Source: Ichthyophonus hoferi
Taxonomy: Eukaryota; Opisthokonta; Ichthyosporea; Ichthyophonida; Ichthyophonidae
Direction of reading: 5' to 3'
DNA length: 57,851 bases
Assembly: GCA_002751075.1 (NCBI GenBank)
Contig: NAOQ01000228.1
Span: forward strand, 46,220-104,070
Part shown: one piece after another, positions 42,655 through 54,344 of the stretch
Layout of the letters: each line of letters opens with the position of its first letter
How positions within the stretch are numbered: position 1 is the stretch's first letter
The notes under the pieces: model-generated
Database searches by the model: none
What the model was told of the DNA's origin: nothing
Seen by the model: only the letters and a program-made list of their open reading frames with translations
Program-made: the position numbers and the translations under genes

Positions 42655-43122
42655 TTAAATATTGGGTGGGCTTATTGTTTTTATCTTTGTTTTTAGTTTT
42701 TATTGAATATTCTGATGATTCTCATAATAAAGTTTGAATTTCACATATTGAAGTTTAAAATTCCTATTTTGAAGATTAAAAGGTATAGTTAACACCAATG
42801 TTGCCAAGTTCAATAACTAAAACGGAGCTAATCATAAATATATGTATTAGCGAATCCAACTCACAATAGGTCACAGAAGCCCACTAGAATTGTCTGATCT
42901 TACCATAATACTTGATACTATTATGTCTCTATTTAAATAATGAATTCGCCCATTTCCTCAATGATGTAATAGTGTTTATATATTACATACTAGGACAAGG
43001 ATCAATCTACTTATTGTAAAATGGTATCCAATTAACTGAAATAAGACTAATCATTACATTACCACTTGGTATCAAAAATTGGCTGAACTATGTGTTCCTT
43101 TAGAGTTAACAATCTTGTAGCA

Positions 43123-44167
43123 AGGTCTATATTCGTTATCCATATTGTAAATCACTAATATCCCACGTTTGTACTAATTATGATATTGCTAATAAAGTTA
43201 TTAAGTTAATATGCCTACCTATTAGCTTGTCCAGATGTAGTAAGGTATATACTGTAATAATAATAAATAAAATACCGAATATGCTATTATTCCAATCAAT
43301 CTTAGCGCTCTGAAATTGTAGTTTTTGAATCGCTTGTGATTAGGATTTTCAATCAGAGATTCTGGTCGTAACATATTTTTACAATCAAAAATATTATAAT
43401 CATGCATATACAAAAAAAAACACACATTCATTTCTTAAATCACTGGTACTGCTACTGCCCAAAAAGCGTCTTTATTCAATTGATGCTGCAGGTTCTATCC
43501 CAACAACTCGCTTTGCTATTACCGATTCGATCCGGATCAGATTCTACTTTAATTAATATATACTTATGACCCAATGAGACGAACACATTTGTTTGCTCAT
43601 GTTCTGTTTACGTCAGGTGATCTTGTCGTAATAAATAATGGAGAGTTACTCTGAACGAAGGCAGATGCAATATATTAACATTCAAATTTGTAACTGTGTT
43701 GGCACTCAGATCTGTAATTTTTAACATAAAAGAATAAAAATACAGCATGGGCATCCGTTGGGTTCATGCTGTATTTTTCTATGGAGGGGACGTGCTACCA
43801 ACACCAATGGCACAATAATACGAAAGATTGATATAACTAATGAGATTCACTACAAGCACTGTGCACTTGAACAACATAGTGAATGGTCTCTTGACCATCT
43901 CCTTCAATGAAAATTCCATTTTTTCAAAATCTGAGCAAAATACCGCTGCTCATTCCATGAGGATCCGAGTAATATGGTATGTAATATAACCAAAAAATAC
44001 CATCTATCATTCTATCTTAGGTCCCGTTGAAGTAGTTGTGGGTTTGATGTTAAGTTAGGCCTAGGTTTCTATCTTTAAATTCTACGCCTATAAGCTATAC
44101 CTTTGGAATACCATAACCATATACCCTCTGTTCTTCCCATTAGTCGTAAGATCTTGTCAACCTGCAA
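43123..44167. other. Intergenic with a perfect hairpin
   Basis: About 1 kb with no supported gene. It contains the 14-bp inverted repeat described at 43736-43778 and a minus-strand patch near 43900-43960 that looks weakly protein-like (SSWNEQRYFAQILKKWNF) but is interrupted. Confidence 0.45.
43736..43778. repeat. Perfect 14-bp inverted repeat (hairpin)
   Basis: AAAAATACAGCATG at 43736-43749 and its exact complement CATGCTGTATTTTT at 43765-43778 flank a 15-nt loop. A cruciform or RNA hairpin could form. No flanking gene explains it; it may be the relic of a small foldback element. Confidence 0.85.
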
Positions 44168-44359
44168 CTAAATATACATCTCCGCAAAATCATTGTAGTG
44201 GAGATCAATCTTTGCATTGGACAGGGAGCCAATAAAATCAATCATATACATGAATTCAAATTGGTCAATACTTTCACCAATCCACTGTAATGTTATAAAA
44301 TAGAAACGAATTAAAACAAAGAATAATAGCTGAGGAAACGAAATAGAATTATGCGGCGG
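44168..44359 (-). CDS. Possible orphan exon, minus strand
   Basis: The minus-strand frame is open to a stop at 44168. After a good acceptor (TTATAACATTACAG, exon from ~44285) it reads WIGESIDQFEFMYMIDFIGS and then AKIDLHYNDFAEMYI. The text looks protein-like but no family is recognised and neighbouring exons were not found. The open frame extends upstream of the acceptor to an ATG at 44362. May be part of a degraded gene. Confidence 0.3.
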   Translation of the reverse strand, partial: PPHNSISFPQLLFFVLIRFYFITLQWIGESIDQFEFMYMIDFIGSLSNAKIDLHYNDFAEMYI

Positions 44360-44427
44360 CATCTAATTTTGCATAATCATTTAAGGAAATAGAAGCGGTC
44401 TACATTGGTCTTGATATTGATTAACGA

Positions 44428-44850
44428 ATGGATAATCCGTATTATTATTTATGGGATTTGGTAGCTCCCGGCGGGGTACTACAAAGTAAATTCTTTACAA
44501 AAAAATTCTAAGACAGTAGTATAGCTAATAACCCAAGGCATAAGGATGTATGAAGATAAAGAGAGAGATGTAATAAAAAATTGCATTTATTTATGATGTA
44601 TTAATTATTTAGATAAAATATTATATTATATTACGATTACTTCTACATTTTATGTCTGTCGCAAACTTAGACTGTCTTTTATTCTAGGCAGGGTAATTGG
44701 CCCTTAAGCCTGAGGGGGGTTTACACTATTTATCTAATAATACACTCATCGGTGATGGAAAATGGATAAGCCGACTATTTAGTGATATTAACAAAGCTCT
44801 ATTGGTGGACCAATATGAAGAGCCACTACAAACTAAATTACTGGTTTAAA
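44428..44850 (+). CDS. Possible orphan plus-strand exons
   Basis: An ATG-led 58-nt open stretch (MDNPYYYLWDLVAPGGVLQ) ends at a GTAAAT donor at 44486. A second open stretch ending with TAA at 44850 contains GDGKWISRLFSDINKALLVD and YEEPLQTKLLV. Each looks coding, but I could not join them in phase, so they may be different genes or remnants. Converges on the minus-strand exons ending near 44917. Confidence 0.3.
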
Positions 44851-44916
44851 GGAGTAAGAAAAATAAACATGCCAAGCCGCCCTATTTTACTTTAATAAAA
44901 TCATTCCCTTAGAATG

Positions 44917-45200
44917 TAGTACATAACTCAAACTGTTTTTTACACTCCACCCAGGGTTTCAATAGTGTAGAATCTTGTGACTTTAGCTGGACCACATTTA
45001 GATTGAATCTGGCTTGTGCTGCATTAGCTGAGATAGCTGAAAAATACTAAATACATAAGATAAATCCTCACAGATAACTGTACCATACATTTCTTAGCAA
45101 CAAGCAAAAATTGATAGCCAAAATTATTAGGTTGTTCCAATGTCAGAAGTAGGCCAATCTGGAAGTTAGGTGTCAAAAAGTTTTCAGTTCTAATCAGGGT
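44917..45200 (-). CDS. Unrecognised gene, last two exons on minus strand
   Basis: Exon from 45200 (acceptor ATGTTTTTCAG) reads TLIRTENFLTPNFQIGLLLT, then LEQPNNFGYQFLLVAKK. With a GTATGG donor in phase 1 it joins, across an intron of about 60 nt ending ATCTCAG, to ANAAQARFNLNVVQLKSQDS, STLLKPWVECKKQFEL and a TAA at about 44917. A later GTGAGG donor at 45071 would leave the frame broken. The reading is coherent and protein-like but matches no family I recognise; upstream exons are not found. It ends head-to-head in 3' sense with the plus-strand frame at 44850. Confidence 0.4.
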
Positions 45201-45500
45201 CTGAAAAACATTTCCCAAAATTGTTAATGACCCAATGGGATTTCATCTCGTATCGTATTGATGGTGGGTATTCTATCATTGACTGATCAATTAGATGGCA
45301 GTGTACCAATAAATGAGCAAATTAGGTAACCATATATCATTAGTTTTTCGTCATATAATTGCGAACAGAGCGTAGGGTTGGGTTATTATTTTTTTATCTT
45401 CTCAACAAAGGGCGTTGTGGACTATGCTGTCGTTGTAGGCACCCTTGCATACAATATATAAACAGATACTTAGCACTAAAACACTTGTGTAAACGCAAAC
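45201..45500. other. Promoter-side spacer of the formin gene
   Basis: 300 nt between the minus-strand exon starting at 45200 and the formin ATG. The formin start sits in AAACATGAG, with ATATATAAA at ~45455 as a possible TATA-like element. Nothing else is recognised. Confidence 0.35.
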
Positions 45501-48500
45501 ATGAGTTCATTAAATAAGAAAAAGAAAAAGAAATCTACCAAGGAGAGGAATCAGGCGAGTCAAGTGAGTGCACCTTGCTCACCTTCCCCCGCAGAGTCAC
45601 CAGGCACATCCCCCTCCTTAACTATAATACCGGGTCATTCTTCCAGTAGTGCAAGATTATTACAGACTCTGGATTTCATCGGGAATAAAGATTCACCACA
45701 GATGCTGCATAACAGGCTTGGAGTTACCTCAGCTAGAAGCTCACTCACAAAGGGGTGTCATTCAGCACCGAATTCAAGAAAATTAGAGAATCCTGCTGCT
45801 AATAAAGATATGCACAAAGCAATGTCATCTTCTCTAGAAGCACATCTTACAGAGAATTCCTCAGTAGAGGAGAATATAAAACAGGAGGAGACATTAATAG
45901 TAGAGGTAACAAAGCCTGTAGATGAAATAAATGTTACGGAAGATACCCACGTAGTAGTAAACCCAGCCTTAGAAACACGATTTATGGATGATTCTATATT
46001 TAATGGACATATGAATGAGATACCACTGATTGAGACCGGCTTAGTAGAGGAAATGAAGATTGTAGATGAAAAACTGACTACAGAGGAGCCCACAGCCATC
46101 ACGCACGTAACCAAAGATTCTATGGAAGATTCTACAATAAATGGACATATAAGAGAGGGATCACTGACTGAGACCGGATTAGTAGAGGAAGTGAAGATTG
46201 TAGATGAAAAAATGACTACAGAGGAGTCCACAGCCATCACACATGTAACTAAAGATTCTGTGTTAGAGACAGGATTAGTAGAGGTAGTAAAATGTGTAGA
46301 TGAAAGAGATACTGCGGAAGATGCACATGCAACCGTGAAACAGGTCAACGAAACAGATTCCACAGAGGAGTCAATAGTAGATGTGCACACAAAAGAGGCA
46401 GAGACAGGAGTAGTGGAGGAACCCAAGGCTAGAGATGGAGATACTACGGAACATATACATACAGTAGTAGAGCCAGTATTAATAACAGAATTTTTAGATA
46501 AGTACACTGCAACTGTACACATCAATGATGAATCTATGAGAGGCACAGGATTGGAAGAGGAAGCGAAACATGTAGATGAAAGCGATACTAAGGACAATGC
46601 ACATATAGAGATAGAATCGATATTAGCACCCCAATCTATAGAGGAGTCTACTGCAACCATACACAAAGACAAAGATTCTATGATAGAAACAGGATTAGAA
46701 GAGGGAAAAAAGTATATCGTTGAAGGAGATACTATGGAAGATACACATATAAAGGTAGATCCAGTGTTAGCACCACAATCTATAGATGGAGCCACGGTAA
46801 CTACGTGTATAAACGGGGAATCCCTGGTAGATCCAGTAGCAGGAGAGAAGGTCAAAACTGCAGATGAAAGGAATACTACCGAAGATGCACACATAACCGT
46901 AAATTATTTAGTAGAAACAGATCATATACAGAACGTTACACCAACTGCGAATAGCAATGAGAATGGTCTGACAGAGGTAAGTATAGCAGAGGAAGCGAAG
47001 GAAGCGGATGAGAGAGATACCATGGAAAAAGTACATATAGAGATAGATCCGGTTACAACAACACAATCTATGGAGGGTTCCACGGTAGGTGATAACATGA
47101 AAGAGGCAGAGACAGTCCTGGTAGAGAAAGAGACGCCTGAACATGAAAAGCATTCTGCAGATAATATTACAGATAATACACAGATGGTAGTGGAACAAGT
47201 AGCTGAAACAAGTGTTGCAGAGGAGTCCTCAGAACCCACACCCATCACTGAAAAATGTTTGTTAGAGACAAATTTGACAAAGAAAGTAGAACCTGTAGAA
47301 CCTGTAGATGGAAGAGCTACTACAGAAGACAAATGCATGGTGGTAGAAGCAATATTGGAGAGTCTGTCTACAGAGGGGTCCACTATAACGCATGTCAAGG
47401 AGGAGTTTCTGACAGAGGCAGGGCTGGCAGATGGGGCTATATCACCTACTAAGATACCCATAGTCCATGACACTACCAAGGAATTGACTCCTGAAATCTT
47501 GATCTCATCCGTGCATAATCAAAAAGGAGAGGATGGTAAGGTAGATGCGCCCATAGCAACAACCAATCAGTTGTCTCTAGATAAGAATAAGACCGAAGAG
47601 GAAGTGGTGCGTGATCACACACCCACACCTGGTCTTAAAAAGAGACTTTGGAATTCAATGCCGTCTATCTTTATTACAAAGGATACATCTGAGACCCCTA
47701 CACGCTCATTTAGTTGGTCTGCCTTTGACGCTATTTTTTCGGATATTTCTTTATCTAAGGCCACGTGCAGAAATGAACCATTCACACACACAGCTAAGAG
47801 TTTGGAACCAATGGGTGGGTTGGGAAAGGATAAAGTTACCAATGATATTGGTATGTCAACTACCAATGATGTACAGGGCATGACGCTATGGGAGTCATTG
47901 GGATTGCAGGAGACAAATGGAGCAGGTAAGTGGATATGAAGCAGAGATTACGTTGTAGTATAGTATAGCTATGTATGTATTATACACACACATGTATATA
48001 TATATATATTCATGTTCGTGTGGGTGTGGCGGGGGGATATGGGGAAGACGTGAGTATGACCAATCATACTGTTGATGGCTTGATGAGTATAGATCAAAAC
48101 TACCAGCCCTTAGGTACTAAGTTTGTGTAGACCATGTATAACATAACAAAAGGGAGATGTATGGAAGGGTAGGTTGGACTATTGCCATATTATCTAAGTA
48201 TCTACCTATATTTCCATGTGGTGCTACATATATGAAGGAGGATATGTGTACTTTCCGTATGCATAAGAGTGGCGTTATTAGATACACCTTTCACATGCTT
48301 ATATTATTATATTTTACCTACTCTCTTTACCTTTTCAGAAAAGGAAGCCAGTCAAGACGTGCGTATGCCTTCAAGACGGCGATCGTATTCGCTACAAGGC
48401 TCAAGCATCAAGAGTGCTCTTGGAGGGATAGAGTTAGCCACCAATTCCGATCGTTATAGGCACTATAATATGCGGCCTAATGCTTCGGAAGAAAACGTTT

Positions 48501-51500
48501 TATTATTGACTGAGGCTCTTTCATTGGAATCGGGTGAGTGGGGTGAAGAAATTTTGGAGGCTATGTGTTTATGTGTTAATAATATTGGCAAGCATGACCA
48601 CTTACATATACTATATCATAACATTACTATATCATAACCGAGTACCACAAGTACCAAAAGGTCGGTATATTGGGATGGACTGGAGACTCTTAATAGAGTT
48701 ATATATAGGTTGAAACCCGTCATTTTGTTGTGCACGCAAGAAAACATGTCTATGGGATAGTGAGGTGTTTGGGCGGTAGCACTTGTGTGTTTGTGTTTAT
48801 ATATATAGCTTTTGATGGTATGAATGGGAATGTTATAATGATAGTGTTGGCATAGATAGATAGATATCTACGAGATAGAGAGAATGAAATTTAGATGCAT
48901 AAGCATGTGTAGGGATAGACAGAGGGCATATCTATTTGCTCACATTGCAGTACTATACCCGATTGCACAAAAGGTCAACGGCGTCACTCAATTCTTTCGA
49001 ATCAGGCCAAGTCAAATTTCCAAAATAAACATGATATGTTTGAAGGTACTATGCACTTAGGTATTAAAGTATACTTCACATTTATATGCATTTCTTGTTT
49101 ATGAATTGTTATCCTAATTCCTTTGTCAAACATTTTCTTGCATTTGTTATTTTTATCTTTTTTTACTTGTGTTTATTACTTTCTTTCACTTTCTCTTTCT
49201 CATTCTTTGTCTTTCCAACCTTTCGCTTATTTTGTTAATTATTTATGATAACTTATCCCTCTACCTATTTGTTTCTATATATATCTATATATATGTCAAT
49301 TTCTTGCTCCATTTTTCTTTCCCTTTTCTATCCTATTAGAACCATCTCTTTTTTTCTTCATCTTTCTAAGATCATTTCTCAGCCATGTTCCCATTTACGT
49401 TACCTTGAGATTTCACTTCCTATTACACCGCATTAATATTCTCTTTTAACCTGTCATCCAACTTTTCACCGACATACCAAGACGTCATCTTGCCTTATAA
49501 GGAATACTAATATGATTAATAATTGCAATTACATGCAGCTAAGAAAGCCCAGTCAGTTACAGTTAGTCAAACTATGAATGCAACGAAAGCATCATCATGG
49601 CGTAGGACGTAAGTGTTGAATAAGAGAGAGGCGGAAAAGTGCGGTGATTGGGCATTGTTTTGTAATTGTATATATGTATGTATGTATATATGTATGCATG
49701 TATGTATATATTTATGTATAGATGTATATATGTATATATGTTTGTGTGCACACGTGACTGGAAATAGTGGTATGGGTATGTCTGCTCTTAAAGCCTACAT
49801 TTAAAATTATTTAAGAATCATTTAAAACTAACAGACAGCAATTATAGAAGCCTAGGAATTCCCAAGTCTGGAGTGTTGGAGATCAAGAAAGAATACGAGA
49901 CAAGGCTACAGGAGATGACAGAAAAGATAGAGCTACTGCAACGACAGTTAAAGGCCGCACAACGTGAGTGTCTGGTTCTATGTTTACTGAATTTGCATGA
50001 TATATGTATATACATGTTTGTATGTATGTGTTTGGATCATATCTTATATTGAGAATAGCACTATTATAACATCCTATGTCCTATATTATATATATCCTTT
50101 CTTAATTGTACCTTAATTGGTTATTATTAAAGAAATATTAAAAAGATCCACAGCGTAGGTAATGTTTTATTCCATTACAAGCCTTAACATATATCATATA
50201 TATCATTCATGCTTGTTTAGAATACTTCATACTTAGCCAGTAAAGTGTTTTCTAAGGCAGTCTACCAATGAATTAGTGGGACGCAGTCTAAATTAGATTA
50301 TAATTGGCTAGTGACAATAGTGATTAACATCAAAGATGGCACACGTGTGTTTGAACACATAAAAGGCCTACCTACCCATACTTCTCTTCCTTAAGGGGAT
50401 ATAGTGTACTATACTATACGATGCTATGCTATACGATACTATACTATATTGTGCTATACTATACTATACTATACTATACTGTACTGTACTGTACTGTACT
50501 CTACTATACTATATTGTACTATACTATACTATACTATACTATACTGTATTATGCTATCTATACTATACCATGATAACCTTAACTGTGTTTATTGGATTAA
50601 AGGGAGAGCCTCCCATTAAACAGTGGACCTGTACGTCAGGTATGGTAACTGTGATGGATCCCCACAATGCTTTATCAATAAACACTAAAGTGATATAGAT
50701 GTTAGTGCTTATATCCAGCCGATCTTAAAGAAAAACACCGTGTATTTTAACAAGGACTGCGTACGTCAACTTAGCACAGGAACCATACTACCACCGTATA
50801 GTATAATAGAATAGAATAGAATAGAATAGAATAGAATATAGCATATTAAAACATATCTGTACATAGATACACACATACCTACATCTATTTCTATCCATCA
50901 CAGTTGCCCTTTCCCCATCTAATAACCACTGGTTTTCTATTAATAATATCCAATCACATGGTCTTCAGAGGGGGGCGATATGTCACTGCATGTAGATCGA
51001 TCGCGCAGAGACAGGGAGTTGCAGCTCACCAAGGTAAATTGAATTGGTTCTCTTTTTCAACTGCTGTTTATAGACAGGTTTACTTGCATATACGCTAGAA
51101 GTGCTTCACTCTGATTTGTGAGATATCATACATGTGTAAGTTATTACATATTAAATATTCTATATACTTATAACCTGATACAGGTATTAATGGTGCATGA
51201 TTTTAAGTTATTCTTGTATTCCTCTCTTTCTCTTTGCTTGGCTATAAACCCTCACAATACCTCAACAATTCATGAAGGAACATATAGCATTCTATGCATT
51301 GATATGCAAAACTTGGTCTCGGTTTTCATAAATGCAAATAAATAAATATAACAACATGCATATACATGTATGTATAAACAATACGTCAATCAAAACTTTT
51401 CAAGTATATATAGTCGGATGGATGTACATGCTATTATATCATTATTCCAGTATGCTATCATACATATTATCAACCGTATACTATCTCTATCTATCTATAT

Positions 51501-54309
51501 ATTCTATACATACCGATTGTTCATATATTTTTTCATCTACCCCACCCCTAATAGTCCAATCATCTCTATTTATTAATACGATATCAAGGCTATAGTTAAA
51601 CTAGGTGTAGCAATACAATGTACTTATACAAAGCAAACCCTGCAGTCTAAAATGGAAGATCTTAATTCCATGCTCCGAGATGCTGCAGTCAAAGAACAAG
51701 GAGAGAAGCGTCTGGCGGCCATTGCCAAGAGAGAGGTATTGCAATACTAGACCACTTGATATATGTCTGTGTGTAGCGTGTTGCTCTGTTTGTCATCTAC
51801 CTATAAGCCTATATACCTCCTTTCTTTCATCAGTTACACATGTCTCACATATGTCCACATATATGTGTATGTATATGAAGTATATATCTCTCTTTCTTAC
51901 CAAACAATCCGTTATGATGTAGTCAAAATCGTACTGTAAACCAGTCACAACGAGTGTTTCTGAATGATCTCAATGTGATTCTTTATCGGACCTTTCTCTC
52001 TCTGGCCATTCATCTTTTCTCTTAAATCATGTCTTTATATCGTTTGTTGATCATTTACAACAACATGCATTTCACCCTGTACTGAGTTAATTGGCATCCT
52101 TGTGATAGTTGTTTAGAGGTAAATTACATATATTGTACAATATGATTGCAAATAATATAGCTTGATAATCATGATATAACATGATATATAGCATAATGTA
52201 ATGGTCTAAAGGGACTGCACAGAGTTATGCGATCATATATTATATGGTAGGCTATTGTAAATTGTATTATGCTATGATATGTTATGTTATTATGCCATAA
52301 CAGGCTATTATATATTATAGTATGGTAACTTGACAGGGGGTATGCACAGATCGAACGAGAATTAGAGTCCAGCAACGTAGATAAAATCATGAGTGAACTC
52401 AAACGCTCTGACACCAAAAATGAATGTTAGTATCGTGTTTATCATAGATTCTCATTTGTATACTTTAGTGTATGGTTGAAAAGGTCAATGAAAGTAATAG
52501 ATAGCTCCACTATGCAACCCGACCCGATTATATAACCCGACCCGATTATATAACCCGACCCGATTATATAACCCGACCCGCCCATTAATAGATATGCCTA
52601 CTGACCTCTCTTTCCTTTCTGTACTTTTGTTTGATAGTATTGCTATCTCTTTCTCTTTAATATATTTGCTTTTTTTTATTTCTGTTGTCTTTTATTCACG
52701 GCTGTTACCATAATCTTTGTATAATTCACTTTATCGTGTGATTCTGGACCAAACTCCTCTTTAATATGCTTATATGATTGGCCTATATAAGCCAATTAAT
52801 GCTTTTGATATTTAACCAATTTCAACCCTCATTGACCCCCGTTTTAAATTGGCATTTGTCTTTATTTTCTCCCGGTTTCATTTTGTCCTATCATTCATTC
52901 ACTTTAGTTTTATTACCAACTAAACATTTCTCTATTGGACCATTATTGTTATTAACAATAATAATTTCCAGACATTAGTCCCTGGTCTTTAATTTAATCA
53001 TTCTTTTCCCCCCCTTTTTCCCACCCCTGTTCTATTCTTATCCTCTTACTTACTTAACACCCCTGTTCTATTCTTATCCTCTTACTTACTTAACACCCCT
53101 GTTCTATTCTTATCCTCTTACTTACTTAACGTCTTCCGTTCACATCATAGAACCCACCTGGTATATGCCGTAGAGTAGAGTAGAGTAGAATAGGGTAGAA
53201 TAGAGTAGATTAGAGTAGGGTAGAGTAGGGTAGAGTAGAGTAGGGTAGGGTAGGGTAGGGTAGGGTAGGGTAGGGTAGGGTAGGGTAGGGTAGGGTAGGG
53301 TAGGGTAGGGTAGGGTAGATTAGAGTAGAATAGAGTAGAGTAGGGTAGAGTAGAGTAAAGTAGAGTAAAGTAGAGTAGGGTAGGGATGCCGTACTCCTCA
53401 CTAACTTTACCTTGCGATATCAGAGCACTTTATTATCAAACTAACATCATTGCCCACCATGTTTCACACAGTGGTGGTGGAAACATTAGGCTTCTTGCAA
53501 AGCACAATTAAATCATTAAAGAGAGAGAATGAAGCATTAAAAGCACGTACTTCGAATAAACAGGAAGTAGTAAAGAAGCCAGTTGTTGTGAAACAACCAG
53601 AACGTAAAATGGATGATAAAATGAAGGAAGAGGTAGAGAGAATTCAGAAAGAGAAAGATGTTTTGGCCAAAGAAAATGAACAGTTAAAGGCGACCCTGGA
53701 GAGAATAAGGACTCTACGCAAGGGAAGTAGTAGTGGTGCTGCAACCAATGAGGGTGATAATGTGAGTATTCATTTTCTATGAGAGGGGGAGGGAGAGAGA
53801 GAGGGAGAGGGGGGTCTATCGTACATATTGTTATCTACACACCTACATATCTATGCTAAGCCATCTATTCTTGTCTTTTTCTCTTTAGCTTCACCATTAA
53901 GCAAAGCTTCTTATGTACTCTTCCCACCCCTTTCTCTTTTGCATGTTGTCATCTTGTTACTTACCTCTGATACCTTTGTAGATATCTATCTCTTTTTACC
54001 CTTCTCTTTTTCACTCTCACATTTTCACTAACTAATATACTCTATCTATGTACCATATACGCATATAACTTAAAACGTACTTATATAGGATGTGACATAA
54101 TTATATAATCATCTACATTAACGCTAGAGACCTATTACTACTAGTGCACGTGCCTTCCCTTCTTTGTAATGTGTATTGGGAGTAAACCAGGGCTATCCGC
54201 CAATCAAAATACGCCTTCTTCGCGTCCACCTACTATACTTTTACTATTCATATGTAACATGTAGATGTGTAAAAATAGATAAAGATAGTAGGGGGGTACA
54301 GTATATAGT

Positions 54310-54344
<35 letters not shown>

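Larger units (their letters stand above)
40932..42787 (+). mobile_element. Tc1/mariner-type DNA transposon, inactive, with assembly gap
   Basis: Bounded by TA on both sides and by terminal inverted repeats. The left end TACATTTTAATCTTTAAAAT matches the reverse complement of the right end, TACCTTTTAATCTTCAAAAT, and the inner AGGAATTTTAAACTTCA is also shared. The left repeat has an internal duplication of its ~27-nt core. The interior carries a transposase remnant and a 569-nt gap (41006-41574). Total ~1.86 kb is a normal size for the superfamily. Inserted into an R1 copy, so younger than it. Confidence 0.85.
40375..43122 (-). repeat. R1 long form, split by a Tc1/mariner element
   Basis: Minus-strand R1: the 5' end is at 43122 (TGCTACAAGATTGTTAACTC), and it continues leftward with the block around GAAGCCCACTAGAATTG shared with 12470-13049. 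It is interrupted by the DNA transposon at 40932-42787 and resumes through the open-frame module to the ACAGATT-type tail at 40375. Without the insertion it would be about 0.9 kb. Fossil. Confidence 0.65.

Noticed and set aside
45758-46894. Minus-strand 378-codon frame
   Set aside because: Antisense to formin exon 1. Its repetitive Ser/Val text mirrors the acidic repeats, and it has no start context or splice support.
50404-50698. Tyr/Leu-rich frames
   Set aside because: Translation of the TATAC pentamer array in a formin intron.
53167-53388. TAGGG array as an internal telomeric repeat
   Set aside because: The unit is five bases (TAGGG), grades into TAGAG and TAGAA at both ends, and lies inside a formin intron. 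A hexamer TTAGGG phase is absent.
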